A stretch of 64,000 nt of DNA from Sulfuritalea hydrogenivorans sk43H (GTDB lineage: Bacteria > Pseudomonadota > Gammaproteobacteria > Burkholderiales > Rhodocyclaceae), in assembly GCF_000828635.1 (NCBI RefSeq), contig NZ_AP012547.1:372001-436000 (forward strand). The letters run 5' to 3'. Positions 32,468-41,039 of the stretch are shown here, piece after piece. Made by a program: the position numbers and the translations under genes. How positions within the stretch are numbered: position 1 is the stretch's first letter; the number at the start of each line of letters is the position of its first letter. The notes under the pieces are model-generated. The model saw only the letters and a program-made list of their open reading frames with translations. It had not been told where the DNA came from and made no database searches.

Positions 32468-32869
32468 TCAGTGCGTGGTCGGCGGATGTTCCGCCACGGT
32501 CTGCCGGTGCCAGTCAGCCACCTCGCTCACGGCATTCTCCAGCGGCATGCCGGCTTCGACGCGATCCATGATCTGGCGTTGCAGAATCGCGCCGAGCATT
32601 TCGACGTTGGCGGCCATCACCGGCGCCAGCTCGCGCAGAAACTGCACGGTAGGCGGATCGTAGGCGTAGGCTGTGAGGTGCGTTTCGAGATCCTTGCTGG
32701 TGGCCAGCGCGTAGCAAAGGTCGTAGAGCAGATGATAGGTGCGCGTGAACGTGTCCGTGTCGCCGCCGACGTTCTGCCGCACCTCTTCGGCCAGTCCCTT
32801 GCGGAAGTCGGCAAGACCGTAGCCGATTTCGCCCTTGACCACTTGCTGCGGCGTGAATTCCCATTCCAT
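32468..32869 (-). CDS. Conserved-looking protein of unknown function, last gene of the molybdoenzyme operon
   Basis: A 133-residue soluble, mostly helical protein (KGEIGYGLADFRKGLAEEVR, YHLLYDLCYALATSKDLETH). No signal peptide, one Cys, no cofactor motif. I do not recognise the family. A GGAG box lies before the ATG at 32867-32869, and it follows the polyferredoxin gene by 19 bases. It may be a cytoplasmic assembly factor. Confidence 0.55.
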   Translation of the reverse strand: MEWEFTPQQVVKGEIGYGLADFRKGLAEEVRQNVGGDTDTFTRTYHLLYDLCYALATSKDLETHLTAYAYDPPTVQFLRELAPVMAANVEMLGAILQRQIMDRVEAGMPLENAVSEVADWHRQTVAEHPPTTH

Positions 32870-32888
32870 GCGCGGTTCTCCTTGCGTT

Positions 32889-33986
32889 CTAGCCGTAGAT
32901 GGCGGTGAAGGCATCCTGATCGTCGCTGCAAACCCGGCAGGTTTCTTCCGGATGCGGTGAAACAAAAAAGCGGTCGCAGCGCTTGCAACGCTGCTTGGCC
33001 AGGCGGATCAGCGGTCGCGCCGGCTGATCGGGCGTGAGATCGAATGTCGCGGCGGCATCCAGCACCCGTGGTTGGCAGACTTCCAGGCAGACCGCGCAAC
33101 CGACGCAACGATCGCGCTGAAACAGCAGCGCCCAGTCGCCGGGGTTTTCGGTGATCGTGATGGCGCCGGTGGGGCAAACGCGAAAACAGGCCTCGCAGAC
33201 GGTGCAGCCGGGGCTGATGGTGATGTCGAGCGCCGGTAGCGCCTCGTGGATGGCGACTTGAAACGGCTGCCCGTCCTTGCGTCCGGCGACGATCTGCAAC
33301 AGCTCGCGCTGTTCCGTCAGCGCATAGGCACCGGGGCGGATGGCTTTGTCGGGCACGGGCTGGGCCGTCGGCTTTTGCTCCACGACTGCAGCGACTTCAT
33401 CGACGCCCCGGCCAAGCAGACGGCGAAACAGGTGACGGCGAGCGGAAGCGAAGCGCGGCTTTTCCGCGGCCACCGCGGCGGTGTCTTCCACGACTTCGAT
33501 CGGCAGCCATGGGTCGGGCGCGGCAGCGGCCCGCAACTCGGCCACGGACTCCAGGTTCGCCGCCAGTTGCGCCGCACCCTTGGTGCCATGCGCGCAATCG
33601 GTACAAAGGGAAGCGCCGAACAAGGTGGTCGGCAGCCGGCGCTTTTCGATATAGGCCAGCAGCGAGGCATCGAGTGCGCCGAGGCAGGGCACGATCGCGT
33701 CGGCGGGATGGCCCGAGGGCGCGCAGGCGATGCTGAAGCGCCCGGTCTTGATCGCCTGGCGCAGCATGTCGATGGGCTTGAAACTGTCCGCCGCAAAGGC
33801 GCCCGTGCGACAAGCGGAAACGCACAGCGCGCAGTTGCGGCATTGGTCCGCGTCAATCGCCGCGCGGGTATCGGAGAGCCTTATCGCCTGGTGCGGACAG
33901 GCATCCATACAGCGCGCGCATTCGCTGTAGCGATAGCGGTAACGCACGCATCGCGAGGGGCGAAATTCCGGGATGCCGACGCTCAC
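32889..33986 (-). CDS. Multi-[4Fe-4S] cytoplasmic protein with C-terminal zinc-ribbon-like motif
   Basis: About 365 residues without signal peptide or membrane helix. The N-terminal part has two ferredoxin-type clusters (CARCMDACPHQ, CRNCALCVSACRTG), a middle domain has spaced Cys (IACAPSGH, VPCLGALD, SLCTDCAHG), then two more clusters follow (CTVCEACFRVCPTG, CVGCAVCLEVCQP) and a final Cys-pair module (CKRCDRFF ... CRVC). It starts with GTG that overlaps the previous stop (GTGA). I find no named homologue. It may feed electrons to, or mature, the molybdoenzyme. Confidence 0.75.
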   Translation of the reverse strand: MSVGIPEFRPSRCVRYRYRYSECARCMDACPHQAIRLSDTRAAIDADQCRNCALCVSACRTGAFAADSFKPIDMLRQAIKTGRFSIACAPSGHPADAIVPCLGALDASLLAYIEKRRLPTTLFGASLCTDCAHGTKGAAQLAANLESVAELRAAAAPDPWLPIEVVEDTAAVAAEKPRFASARRHLFRRLLGRGVDEVAAVVEQKPTAQPVPDKAIRPGAYALTEQRELLQIVAGRKDGQPFQVAIHEALPALDITISPGCTVCEACFRVCPTGAITITENPGDWALLFQRDRCVGCAVCLEVCQPRVLDAAATFDLTPDQPARPLIRLAKQRCKRCDRFFVSPHPEETCRVCSDDQDAFTAIYG

Positions 33987-34456
33987 TTCTTTTTGTCCGG
34001 CCGCAGTTCCTGCAGGGGTTTGCCCTGCTCGCAGGTATTGGCGGGAATGACGAAGCTCACCGGGCCATTCATGGCGGCATCCATGCCGGCGGCGGCGAGC
34101 AGGGACAGCGACGCGGCCTTCCAGGTCGGGAGGCCGCCCTTGACGGCGAAAATCGGTTTGCCCGGATGCTTGCGCCCCAGTGCGTTGGCAATGCCCAGCG
34201 CATCCCGGTCGCGGTCGGCGATGACCACCACGATGGCCGTCGGGTTGATCTTCAGGTCGGTGCGCCAGGGCAAGGCGTTGTCCAGAACCTCGCGCGTGCG
34301 GCTCGCGGCGGCGCGGCCATCGATCACGCAGCAGGGCGGTTTGGCGGCCAAAGCGGTGACCAGTTGCGTCTTGTCGGCGAGGCTGACCTGCGCCTGCGCC
34401 ACGCTGGCGAACAGGACGCACAGGGGAGCAAGCAGCGAGCCGATGCGCGACCTCAT
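33983..34456 (-). CDS. Secreted rhodanese-like protein
   Basis: A 157-residue protein with a signal peptide (cleavage near AQA-QV, residue 22) and a rhodanese-like domain (VIDGRAAASRTREVLDNALPW, VVVIADRDRDALGIANALG, FAVKGGLPTWKAA). The active-site Cys expected after the third strand is replaced by Asp/Arg (IADRDRD), while Cys pairs are found elsewhere (PPCCVID, ANTCEQG). It may bind rather than transfer a sulfur compound. Translational overlap with both neighbours. Confidence 0.65.
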   Translation of the reverse strand: MRSRIGSLLAPLCVLFASVAQAQVSLADKTQLVTALAAKPPCCVIDGRAAASRTREVLDNALPWRTDLKINPTAIVVVIADRDRDALGIANALGRKHPGKPIFAVKGGLPTWKAASLSLLAAAGMDAAMNGPVSFVIPANTCEQGKPLQELRPDKKK

Positions 34457-35169
34457 GCGGCTGACCTTGCGGCCCCGAGCAGGCTGTCGCGCTGTTCATG
34501 GGCGGCCTCGGGCAAAACGATCTGTCGGCACTGACCGTAATCCACCCAGTCGGCAAGATGCGGCTGCGGGTCCGCCAGAGGCCCGATCCACAAGCTGTCG
34601 CCAAATTGCTCGACCAGTCCGGCACAGAGATTGAGGTCGGTGTCGTCGCGGATGTCGACCTGCACCAGGAAGTGCGACGCGCCCAGTTCGCGCAGGGCGG
34701 CCAGCCACCACGACGCAAGGGTGCCGGTACCCGTGCCATCGGCGCGCAGTACCTCCCAGGCGGGTTCGCAATGGGATGGCGTGACGGTCTTGAAGTCGGC
34801 ATTCGAGACCGTTTCGAACGACCAGCTGATGCTTTGCCGTCCAAGCGGCGCGTAGATGCCGATGCGTTCGGCGCCGTGGGCAGCGACCAGCCGATCGATG
34901 ACCGTGCTGTCGATCAGCGCGGCTTCGCCAACGAATACGCAATCGGCCCCTGCCGTGAGCAGCGTGACGGCGCGCTGTTCGTCGCCACGGGGGAGGACGA
35001 TGCCGGCGCACAGCGAGGCGACGGCTTCGACGCCCGGCTCGTCGAACACCAGATCATCGGCTTCGACCCCGGTGCCGCCTTCGAATGCCACCCAGCGCCG
35101 TACCGTCAGCGCCGACTCCTGGGGGGCAACTGCTTCGATCGCATCGGATTCCGCTACGCCGGCTTGCAT
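34453..35169 (-). CDS. HisA-like TIM-barrel protein
   Basis: A 238-residue protein. ELGASHFLVQVDIRDDTDLN and LWIGPLADPQPHLADWVDYG follow the pattern of HisA/HisF-type barrels, but phosphate-binding glycines and catalytic Asp residues are only partly kept. It is out of place in a respiratory operon, so a recruited function in cofactor or enzyme maturation is possible. Residues 18-27 (ESALTVRRWV) are encoded by the dispersed repeat (35097-35119). Its stop overlaps the next start. Confidence 0.5.
   Translation of the reverse strand: MQAGVAESDAIEAVAPQESALTVRRWVAFEGGTGVEADDLVFDEPGVEAVASLCAGIVLPRGDEQRAVTLLTAGADCVFVGEAALIDSTVIDRLVAAHGAERIGIYAPLGRQSISWSFETVSNADFKTVTPSHCEPAWEVLRADGTGTGTLASWWLAALRELGASHFLVQVDIRDDTDLNLCAGLVEQFGDSLWIGPLADPQPHLADWVDYGQCRQIVLPEAAHEQRDSLLGAARSAA
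35097..35119 (+). repeat. Dispersed 23-bp repeat, copy 9 (inside HisA-like gene)
   Basis: In reverse orientation relative to its gene, with one mismatch in the core (CGTCAGCGCCGACT). It is translated as ESALTVRR on the coding strand. Confidence 0.7.
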
Positions 35170-35175
35170 GACGAT

Positions 35176-35619
35176 TCAGGTGGTGTATTCGAACTTCGGA
35201 TAGACAAAAGGATACAACGGGCAGTCGGCATCCGGCGCCAGCCCGACCAGCAGCGGGCGCAGTTCCTGAAGGCCGCCGAGAATGGGCTCGACATTCACGC
35301 CGAGAAAGCGCGGGCGATACTTCGCCAGCGCCATCTGCGCGTCGTCGATCAGCAGCAGCGCGCCGTCCTGATTCTGGTTCTGGGTGAAGAATAGCGCCAG
35401 CGTGGCGAAGGCGAGGCCTTGCAGGAACTCGGCCTCCGGATCCCTGGTGCCGAGCAGGCTGTTGCGGATCAGGCGCGACCAGCGCTCGTTGAGCCAGTCG
35501 TGCAGCGCCCCCAGATCGTTGCTGTTCCACATTACCGCGACATCCCTCCAGTCGAGCTGCGAGAGCACGCCGCGGTCCGGTGCCGGCAATTCCTTCGGAG
35601 TGGCGAGGTCGAGAATCAT
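35176..35619 (-). CDS. Conserved-looking operon protein of unknown function
   Basis: A 147-residue soluble protein (MILDLATPKELPAPDRGVLS to YPKFEYTT). Motifs LHDWLNERWSRLIRNSLLGT and LLIDDAQMALAKYRPRFLGV stand out, but I do not know the family. It lies between the TorD-like chaperone and the HisA-like gene. I chose the ATG at 35617-35619 with no close upstream alternative inside the conserved part. Confidence 0.55.
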   Translation of the reverse strand: MILDLATPKELPAPDRGVLSQLDWRDVAVMWNSNDLGALHDWLNERWSRLIRNSLLGTRDPEAEFLQGLAFATLALFFTQNQNQDGALLLIDDAQMALAKYRPRFLGVNVEPILGGLQELRPLLVGLAPDADCPLYPFVYPKFEYTT

Positions 35620-35629
35620 GGTGGCCGCC

Positions 35630-36499
35630 CTATCGCAGATCGCCCAGGCTGCGCATTTCCTCCAGGCGCCGCACATTGTCGGGCGCCGACAGCGTGGTGG
35701 ACAGCGCGTCCGTCATGCAGCCGTTGCAAACCGGTTCGTTTGGATTGAATTCGACGCGGATGTCGTCCTTGGGCACCTCCAGCCGCGCCTGGTCGGCATC
35801 TTCGATGCGCAGGCTCATCGCCTCGATTTCCTCGGCCGCGAAGCCACCGAGGAAACGCGCCATTTCACGGTAGAACGAGTGCTCGGCGGTGCGTTCGATC
35901 AGGCGGCTGTAGCCGCGCACCCAGCGTCCGAGATGCTGGCTCCAGAAGCGCTTGATTTCCTTTTCCAGGCGGCGATGCGTGACGGCGTCGCCTTGCTCCA
36001 GCGCAGTCGCCCCGCGCTCCAGCAGCTCGGCGACGAACATCAATTCAATGCCCAGCTGATCGGCAAACACTTCGAAGCGGCCCGGCTGGAGTACGAAGCC
36101 GAGGCGCTTGTAGGTCTGCATGGCGTCGAAATTCGGCTGCTGCTTGTAGCGGCCGGTCAGTCGCACCGACTCTACCGGCGGGAAGCCGCCGGAGGAGGCG
36201 AACTGCGTGGTGTACTCGATGGCCAGCGCTTCGAGCAGCGCGTCCTGCGGAGCATCCAGAAAATCAGCATCGAAGCGCAGGCCGGCTTCAGCAAGTTGTG
36301 CCAGCGCCTCCGGGCTGCGCAACGCCGTGACGAACTCGCGCCCCGGCTCTTCGACGAACACGCCCGAGAGCAGGCGATAGATTTCGGCGCGGGCGCGCCA
36401 GTCGGCTGCCGTTTCGGCGGGCGACGCCAGCACGGTCGCCGTCTCGCCGGCGCCGACTTCCTCTTCGCTGTCATCCAGAGCCAGTACGTTTTTCAGCAT
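35630..36499 (-). CDS. TorD/DmsD-family molybdoenzyme chaperone
   Basis: A 289-residue cytoplasmic chaperone. The all-helical TorD fold is recognised by RAEIYRLLSGVFVEEPG, EYTTQFASSGGFPPVES and DQLGIELMFVAELLE. It would bind the twin-arginine leader of the catalytic subunit encoded upstream. It has an unusually long N-terminal part and a C-terminal Cys pair (VCNGC). Residues 14-21 (VGAGETAT) are encoded by the dispersed repeat. It is separated from the catalytic gene by a terminator-like hairpin, so it is likely made in smaller amounts. Confidence 0.82.
   Translation of the reverse strand: MLKNVLALDDSEEEVGAGETATVLASPAETAADWRARAEIYRLLSGVFVEEPGREFVTALRSPEALAQLAEAGLRFDADFLDAPQDALLEALAIEYTTQFASSGGFPPVESVRLTGRYKQQPNFDAMQTYKRLGFVLQPGRFEVFADQLGIELMFVAELLERGATALEQGDAVTHRRLEKEIKRFWSQHLGRWVRGYSRLIERTAEHSFYREMARFLGGFAAEEIEAMSLRIEDADQARLEVPKDDIRVEFNPNEPVCNGCMTDALSTTLSAPDNVRRLEEMRSLGDLR
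36438..36460 (+). repeat. Dispersed 23-bp repeat, copy 10 (inside torD-like gene)
   Basis: Core variant CGCCGGCGCCGACT, in reverse orientation relative to its gene, translated there as VGAGETA near the N-terminus. Confidence 0.75.
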
Positions 36500-36512
36500 G
36501 TCAATTCCTCGG

Positions 36513-36545
36513 AAAAAAAGCCGGCCCGCCGGGTATGGCGGGCCG
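36513..36545 (-). terminator. Intercistronic terminator/attenuator after the catalytic subunit
   Basis: GGCCCGCC (36523-36530) pairs with GGCGGGCC (36537-36544); on the minus strand the hairpin is followed by seven Ts (complement of AAAAAAA at 36513-36519). This is a good Rho-independent terminator placed inside the operon between catalytic subunit and chaperone, so partial read-through is expected. Confidence 0.75.
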
Positions 36546-36603
36546 CAATTACCCGGCCGCAAGGGGGAGGAGTGCCGGCCGGTCATCCCTCCTCAGGGAG
36601 TGC

Positions 36604-39243
36604 TCAATGGCCGCCGCCTTCATGGTGCTTGACGCTGCCGGGGCCGGCCCACGACGCCATCTCCGGGTGCATCTTGCGATGCAGGTCGCCGGTGTAGGCG
36701 TAGCGCATGGTTTCCTTGTAGGCCGCGTAGTGCTTCTCCCAATCCCCTTGCGAATCGCCGTATTTGTCGTTCGGGCCGGCCTTGGTCACCTTGACCACGG
36801 TGTCGTACCAGCCCTGCGAGCCGCCGATCGGATCGGCCACCACCGGGATGATGTTGTTGGGATGGACGCCCTTGTCGTCCCACCAGACGTTGTTGAGGTC
36901 CGGATCGTCCGCACCGTGGCTGGCTTCGCTCTTCTTGTCCTTCAGCTTGAGCGTGGCCAGGCGGCCGTATTCCCAGTGGCCGAAGCCGGTCGGGATGGCC
37001 ACTGTCCTCGGGTGGATGCCCTCGGTGACGTAGGCCTTGGTGACGAGGTGGCCCACCTTCGACTCGACGCGCACCAGATCACCGGTCTTGATGCCGAGCT
37101 TGGCCGCCGTGCTGGTGCCGATCCACATCGGGTTGCTGTGGGCGATCTCGGCCAGCCATTTCACCGCCGCCGTGCGCGACTGCTTCATCACGTTGAGCTT
37201 GAAGGTGACCATCACCAGTTCGTCGTCCTTCATCGCCTCGTGCCACGGAATGCGCTTGAAGGTCGGCATCGGGTTGAAGCCATACTCGGCCCACTTGTCG
37301 ACGCGCACGTTGATGATGCGGTTGCCGGTGGGGAAGCCGACGTAGTTCTTGCCGTTGCGCTTGACGCCGATGGCCTTGCCGTTCTTGGTGATGACGCCGT
37401 TCTTGTCGGTCGCCGTGCCGGCCATGTCGGCGGCGGACAACTCCTTCTTGAACAGGCCGTACTCGGCCTTGATTTCGCGGCCGGTCTTGTCCGACACCTT
37501 GCCGGTCTTCGGATTGAGCTTGCCGTAGATCGGCCAGACGCCATGCTTCTTGAGGAAGTTGAGGCCGCCGGCTTCCTTGAGTCCGGGCACGTTGTCGAAG
37601 TGGTGGCGCATGTAATCCTCGCCATCCTTGAAGTTCCAGAACTGCTTCATGCCGCGCTTGCCGTCGGGATCCAGCTTCCAGATGATGTCGCGCATCATGA
37701 TGCGGTTTTCGCGCGATTCGCCCAGCGACTTGTGCACCGGCTGGCGAATGCCCAACCACGGCCATAGCGAATTGGGCATCGATTCCGGTTCCCAGCGCTC
37801 CAGATACGGGCAGTCGGGCAGGATCAGGTCGGCCAGCGCGGTCTCCTCGCCCATGAAGGGGCTCATCGACACCAGGTAGGGAATCAGCTTCTCGTCCTTG
37901 AACAATTTTCCCCATACCGCCATGGCGCCGGGATTGGTATAGACCGGATTGTCCTGGTAGGTGAAGTAGACGTTGATCTTCTGCTTGCCGTCGGCGATCC
38001 AGAAGGGCACCAGGTGACTGACCTTGTGCCCGGCCAGCGGGTATTCGGTCGGGTGCGCGAGGTAGGAATCCTTCTTCGGCTTGCCCGGCTCCGGGCTCGG
38101 CTGCGGCCAGCCCATGCCGCGCGGCAGGCAGTAGCCGCCCTTTTTCTCGACGTTGCCGGTCATGATCGGCAGCATCATGCAGGAGCGCTCGTTGTAGGAG
38201 CCGTAGAGGTGCTTGGCCGGGCCGCGATAAGTGAATAGCGTGGCCGGCTTGGTGGTGGCGAACTCGGTCGCGATGCGCTCGATGGTTTCGGCCGGCACGC
38301 CGGAAATCTTCGACGCCCATTCCGGGGTGAATTGCTTGTAATGCTCCTTGAGTTCCTTCACCGTGACATTGGTCCAGGTCTCGATGAACTCGCTGTCCTG
38401 CAGGTCGTCGCGCAGGATCACATGGCCCATGGCCAGGGCCACCGCGCCGTCGGTCCCCGGATGCACCGGCACCCACTCGTCGGAGAAGCCGGCGGTGTTC
38501 GACAGCCGCACGTCGAAGGTGACGATCTTCATGTGGTTGTCGACGCGGCCTTCCGTCACGCGCTGCGACAGCGGGTTGTGGAAGTAGGCGGCTTCAAGGA
38601 TGTTGGAGCCGAAATTGAGCACGTACTTGGCATTGGCGAAGTCCGGCGTCTCGATGTCCGGGCCCCAGGTGGGTTCCATGCCGATCTTCTTCGACGATTC
38701 GCAGACCGAGGTGTGATTGACCACGGTGGCCGAGCCCAGTGTCTTCATGAAGCGATCGACGGCACCGCCGGAGCGGTTGCGGCCGTATTTCAGCATGATG
38801 GTGTTGGGGTCTTCCTTGAGCGCCGCATCGAGCTTGCCGGCGAGTTCGGTCAGCGCCTCGTCCCAGGTGATGCGCTTCCACTTGCCCTCGCCGCGCGCAC
38901 CGACGCGCTTCAGCGGATAAAGGATGCGATCCGGGTCGTAGCTGTACCACATGCCGGCGTTGCCCTTGGCGCAGAGCCGGCCGCGCGTCGAGACATGCTC
39001 CGGATTGCCTTCGAGCTTGACCACGCGGTCGTTCTCGACATAGGCGATGGCGCCGTCCTGGATGTTGCAGACGTGGCAGTTGATCGGGATGGCCTTGCGT
39101 TCGGCGCCGGTGACCGGGCCGAAATCCTTGCCGCCCAGTTCGTGCTCCATGGCGTTGAGCAGACGGGGGGCGGCAGCAGCGGCAGCACCGGTGGTGGCGC
39201 TGACCTTGAGGAAGGTGCGACGCGTGACTTTTGGCATTTCCAT
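36604..39243 (-). CDS. Molybdopterin oxidoreductase catalytic subunit (CISM family), substrate unknown
   Basis: An 879-residue periplasmic molybdoenzyme with a Tat leader (RRTFLK, residues 8-13). The iron-sulfur site reads Cys56-x2-Cys59-x3-Asp63-x27-Cys91: spacing is exactly that of the family but the third ligand is Asp. The probable Mo ligand is Cys181 (HTSVCESS), as in the polysulfide/thiosulfate/arsenate branch. MGD-binding stretches such as VLNFGSNILE, VHPGTDGAVALAMG and TGFGHWEYG are present. With the ferredoxin and NrfD anchor encoded before it, it forms an A-B-C complex. I cannot place it in a named clade; a sulfur or metalloid oxyanion is likely from context. Confidence 0.85.
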   Translation of the reverse strand: MEMPKVTRRTFLKVSATTGAAAAAAPRLLNAMEHELGGKDFGPVTGAERKAIPINCHVCNIQDGAIAYVENDRVVKLEGNPEHVSTRGRLCAKGNAGMWYSYDPDRILYPLKRVGARGEGKWKRITWDEALTELAGKLDAALKEDPNTIMLKYGRNRSGGAVDRFMKTLGSATVVNHTSVCESSKKIGMEPTWGPDIETPDFANAKYVLNFGSNILEAAYFHNPLSQRVTEGRVDNHMKIVTFDVRLSNTAGFSDEWVPVHPGTDGAVALAMGHVILRDDLQDSEFIETWTNVTVKELKEHYKQFTPEWASKISGVPAETIERIATEFATTKPATLFTYRGPAKHLYGSYNERSCMMLPIMTGNVEKKGGYCLPRGMGWPQPSPEPGKPKKDSYLAHPTEYPLAGHKVSHLVPFWIADGKQKINVYFTYQDNPVYTNPGAMAVWGKLFKDEKLIPYLVSMSPFMGEETALADLILPDCPYLERWEPESMPNSLWPWLGIRQPVHKSLGESRENRIMMRDIIWKLDPDGKRGMKQFWNFKDGEDYMRHHFDNVPGLKEAGGLNFLKKHGVWPIYGKLNPKTGKVSDKTGREIKAEYGLFKKELSAADMAGTATDKNGVITKNGKAIGVKRNGKNYVGFPTGNRIINVRVDKWAEYGFNPMPTFKRIPWHEAMKDDELVMVTFKLNVMKQSRTAAVKWLAEIAHSNPMWIGTSTAAKLGIKTGDLVRVESKVGHLVTKAYVTEGIHPRTVAIPTGFGHWEYGRLATLKLKDKKSEASHGADDPDLNNVWWDDKGVHPNNIIPVVADPIGGSQGWYDTVVKVTKAGPNDKYGDSQGDWEKHYAAYKETMRYAYTGDLHRKMHPEMASWAGPGSVKHHEGGGH

Positions 39244-39265
39244 GTTCTCTATCTCCTCTGACCTG

Positions 39266-40129
39266 TCAGTACAGGGTCTGCAATTGCTGGGGGCCCATCA
39301 GCAGGGCATAGCGCAGGGCGGCACTGCCGACCAGGATCAGCACGGCGGACAGCATCAAACCGGTCTGCTGCTCGCGCACATGGGCGGCCAGTAGAAGCGC
39401 TACGGGAGCCGCGGTGCCCGCCAGCAGGCCGACCCCGATGAAGATCATTCCCATGGTGCCGGTGGTCATGATGATGAAGGTCAGTTCCTGCGCCGATCCG
39501 CCGTAGTTGGTGGTGCCGAGAATGGAGACCAGGATCACGCCCACGGCGCCGGTCGACCACAGCATGTACTCACGCAAGACCTTCTGCGCGGCGTCATTGC
39601 CGCCGGTCAGCAGCGCGCCGACGGCGGAACCGGAGGCGACGGCCAGGGCGACGAACAGCACAGGCATGATCGGCGTGTTCCACACCGGCCGCGACTGGTG
39701 CACCGAAAGGTCGTAGCCGGTGTAGACCGGCAGGCCCAGCGCCAGCAGCGCGGTGACCAGCGCCAGCATCTTGCCGCGCGCGCTGTCTTCCGCCTTGCGC
39801 AGCTCAAGGATGTACAACACCGAGCAAACGCCGAAGGCGACGATGTTCAACGAGCCCCAGGCCAGCGGCGAGGTGAAGTTGAGGTAGGCCGGGTTGAGGA
39901 CATTGAAGAAGCGCAGCGGTTGCGACAGATCGGCGATCAGCAGCATGCCGCCCAGCGCCAGCAACACCATCGAACCGTAAGCCGCTTTTTCACGCAGCGG
40001 TCTCAGCGCCGGCGTGATCCAGGAGCCGTAGGACATGAACGACAGGCCGGCGAGAATGCCGATAATGAAAAAATAGACGGCATAGCTCGCGTGCCATGAC
40101 ACATCGTGAAACCAGACGTATTCACCCAT
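39266..40129 (-). CDS. NrfD/PsrC-family membrane anchor subunit
   Basis: A 287-residue membrane protein with about eight helices, typical of the NrfD/PsrC quinol-interacting subunit (SHASYAVYFFIIGILAGLSF-like start, LRFFNVLNPAYLNFTSPLAWG). It would oxidise quinol (or reduce quinone) and exchange electrons with the ferredoxin subunit. It lies between the ferredoxin and catalytic genes. Confidence 0.87.
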   Translation of the reverse strand: MGEYVWFHDVSWHASYAVYFFIIGILAGLSFMSYGSWITPALRPLREKAAYGSMVLLALGGMLLIADLSQPLRFFNVLNPAYLNFTSPLAWGSLNIVAFGVCSVLYILELRKAEDSARGKMLALVTALLALGLPVYTGYDLSVHQSRPVWNTPIMPVLFVALAVASGSAVGALLTGGNDAAQKVLREYMLWSTGAVGVILVSILGTTNYGGSAQELTFIIMTTGTMGMIFIGVGLLAGTAAPVALLLAAHVREQQTGLMLSAVLILVGSAALRYALLMGPQQLQTLY

Positions 40130-40139
40130 GATGTCCCTC

Positions 40140-40850
40140 TCAGATCTTGAAATTGCGCTTGAAGGCGGAACGCTCGGGTTCCATCACTTCGGGCTTGTGG
40201 TAGGCATCGCGGCCGAACTCGGTCGCGTTGCGATCGGCGCCGATGTAGAAGACGTGCGGCTTGGTGCCTTCTTCCGGGCGCAGCACCTGGGTCGGGTTGT
40301 TCGCCACCAGATACGACACCTCGCTGTTCGGATCGTTGATGTCGCCGAACACGCGCGAGCGTCCGATGCAGGTCTGCACGCAGGCCGGCACCAGGTTTTG
40401 CGATACGCGGTGGAAACAGAAGGTGCACTTGTCGACCACGTTGGTGATCGGCGTGTAAGTGCGATGGGACGGCAGCATGAAGCGCGCGTTGTAGGGGCAG
40501 GCCGCCATGCAGGAGCGGCAGCCGATGCAGCGCTCGTAGCGCTGCAGAATGAAGCCGCCGTCCTCGACCTTGAAGGTGGCGTCCACCGGGCAGTTACGCA
40601 CGCAGGGCGCGTCGTCGCAGTGGTTGCACAGGCGAGGCAGGAACTGTCGTTTGACGTTGGGATACTTGCCGACGACCTTGTAGGGAACCCAGGTGCGATT
40701 GACCCCGAGCGGGGTGTCGTATTCGGCCTTGCACGCAACCTGGCAGGCCATGCAGCCGATGCAGCGCCGCGTATCGACCACCATGGCAAAACGCCTCTTG
40801 CCGGCGATGCCGCGTGTCTCGATGGGAGAGACCCTCAATTCTTCACTCAT
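40140..40850 (-). CDS. Four-cluster ferredoxin subunit of the molybdoenzyme
   Basis: A 236-residue PsrB/DmsB-type ferredoxin with four [4Fe-4S] Cys groups (CIGCMACQVACK, CNHCDDAPCVRNCP, CIGCRSCMAACP, CTFCFHR with VPACVQTC). It moves electrons between the NrfD anchor and the catalytic subunit. It has no leader and would be co-exported with the Tat-bearing subunit. AGGAGG lies eight bases before the ATG at 40848-40850. It is the first gene of the minus-strand operon, behind a sigma-54 promoter. Confidence 0.9.
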   Translation of the reverse strand: MSEELRVSPIETRGIAGKRRFAMVVDTRRCIGCMACQVACKAEYDTPLGVNRTWVPYKVVGKYPNVKRQFLPRLCNHCDDAPCVRNCPVDATFKVEDGGFILQRYERCIGCRSCMAACPYNARFMLPSHRTYTPITNVVDKCTFCFHRVSQNLVPACVQTCIGRSRVFGDINDPNSEVSYLVANNPTQVLRPEEGTKPHVFYIGADRNATEFGRDAYHKPEVMEPERSAFKRNFKI

Positions 40851-40945
40851 CTGCCTTGCCTCCTCTGATTTCTGCGATCCGATGTTTGTTCTGGTCGCCG
40901 TGGGCAAAAATCGGTGTCCGCTGGACCAGCCTGCCGTTTCCTTTA

Positions 40946-40961
40946 CGCAACATCCGGGCCA
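40946..40961 (-). promoter_or_regulatory. Sigma-54 promoter of the minus-strand molybdoenzyme operon
   Basis: On the minus strand TGGCCCGGATGTTGCG has GG and GC in the -24/-12 spacing (ten bases between) and matches the consensus TGGCACG-N4-TTGCW at all but two positions. The start codon is about 96 bases further. Two GTTACG-type inverted repeats lie 80-140 bases upstream. Confidence 0.75.
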
Positions 40962-41039
40962 TTTGTGTTGCTCGGCGCGCAATCCCTTGCTGGCGCTAAG
41001 GGTTTGAACGACGCGGGTTCTCCAGTCCCGTTTGCCTGC

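Noticed and set aside
33987-34844. N-terminal extension of the polyferredoxin gene reaching 651 residues
   Set aside because: The extension overlaps two other genes with better coding signatures, is Arg/Pro-rich, and a GTG start with GTGA overlap at 33984-33986 fits the operon.
40905-40925. Second sigma-54-like sequence GGACACCGATTTTTGC on the minus strand
   Set aside because: Spacing between GG and GC is 12, not 10, bases; the site at 40946-40961 has correct spacing.
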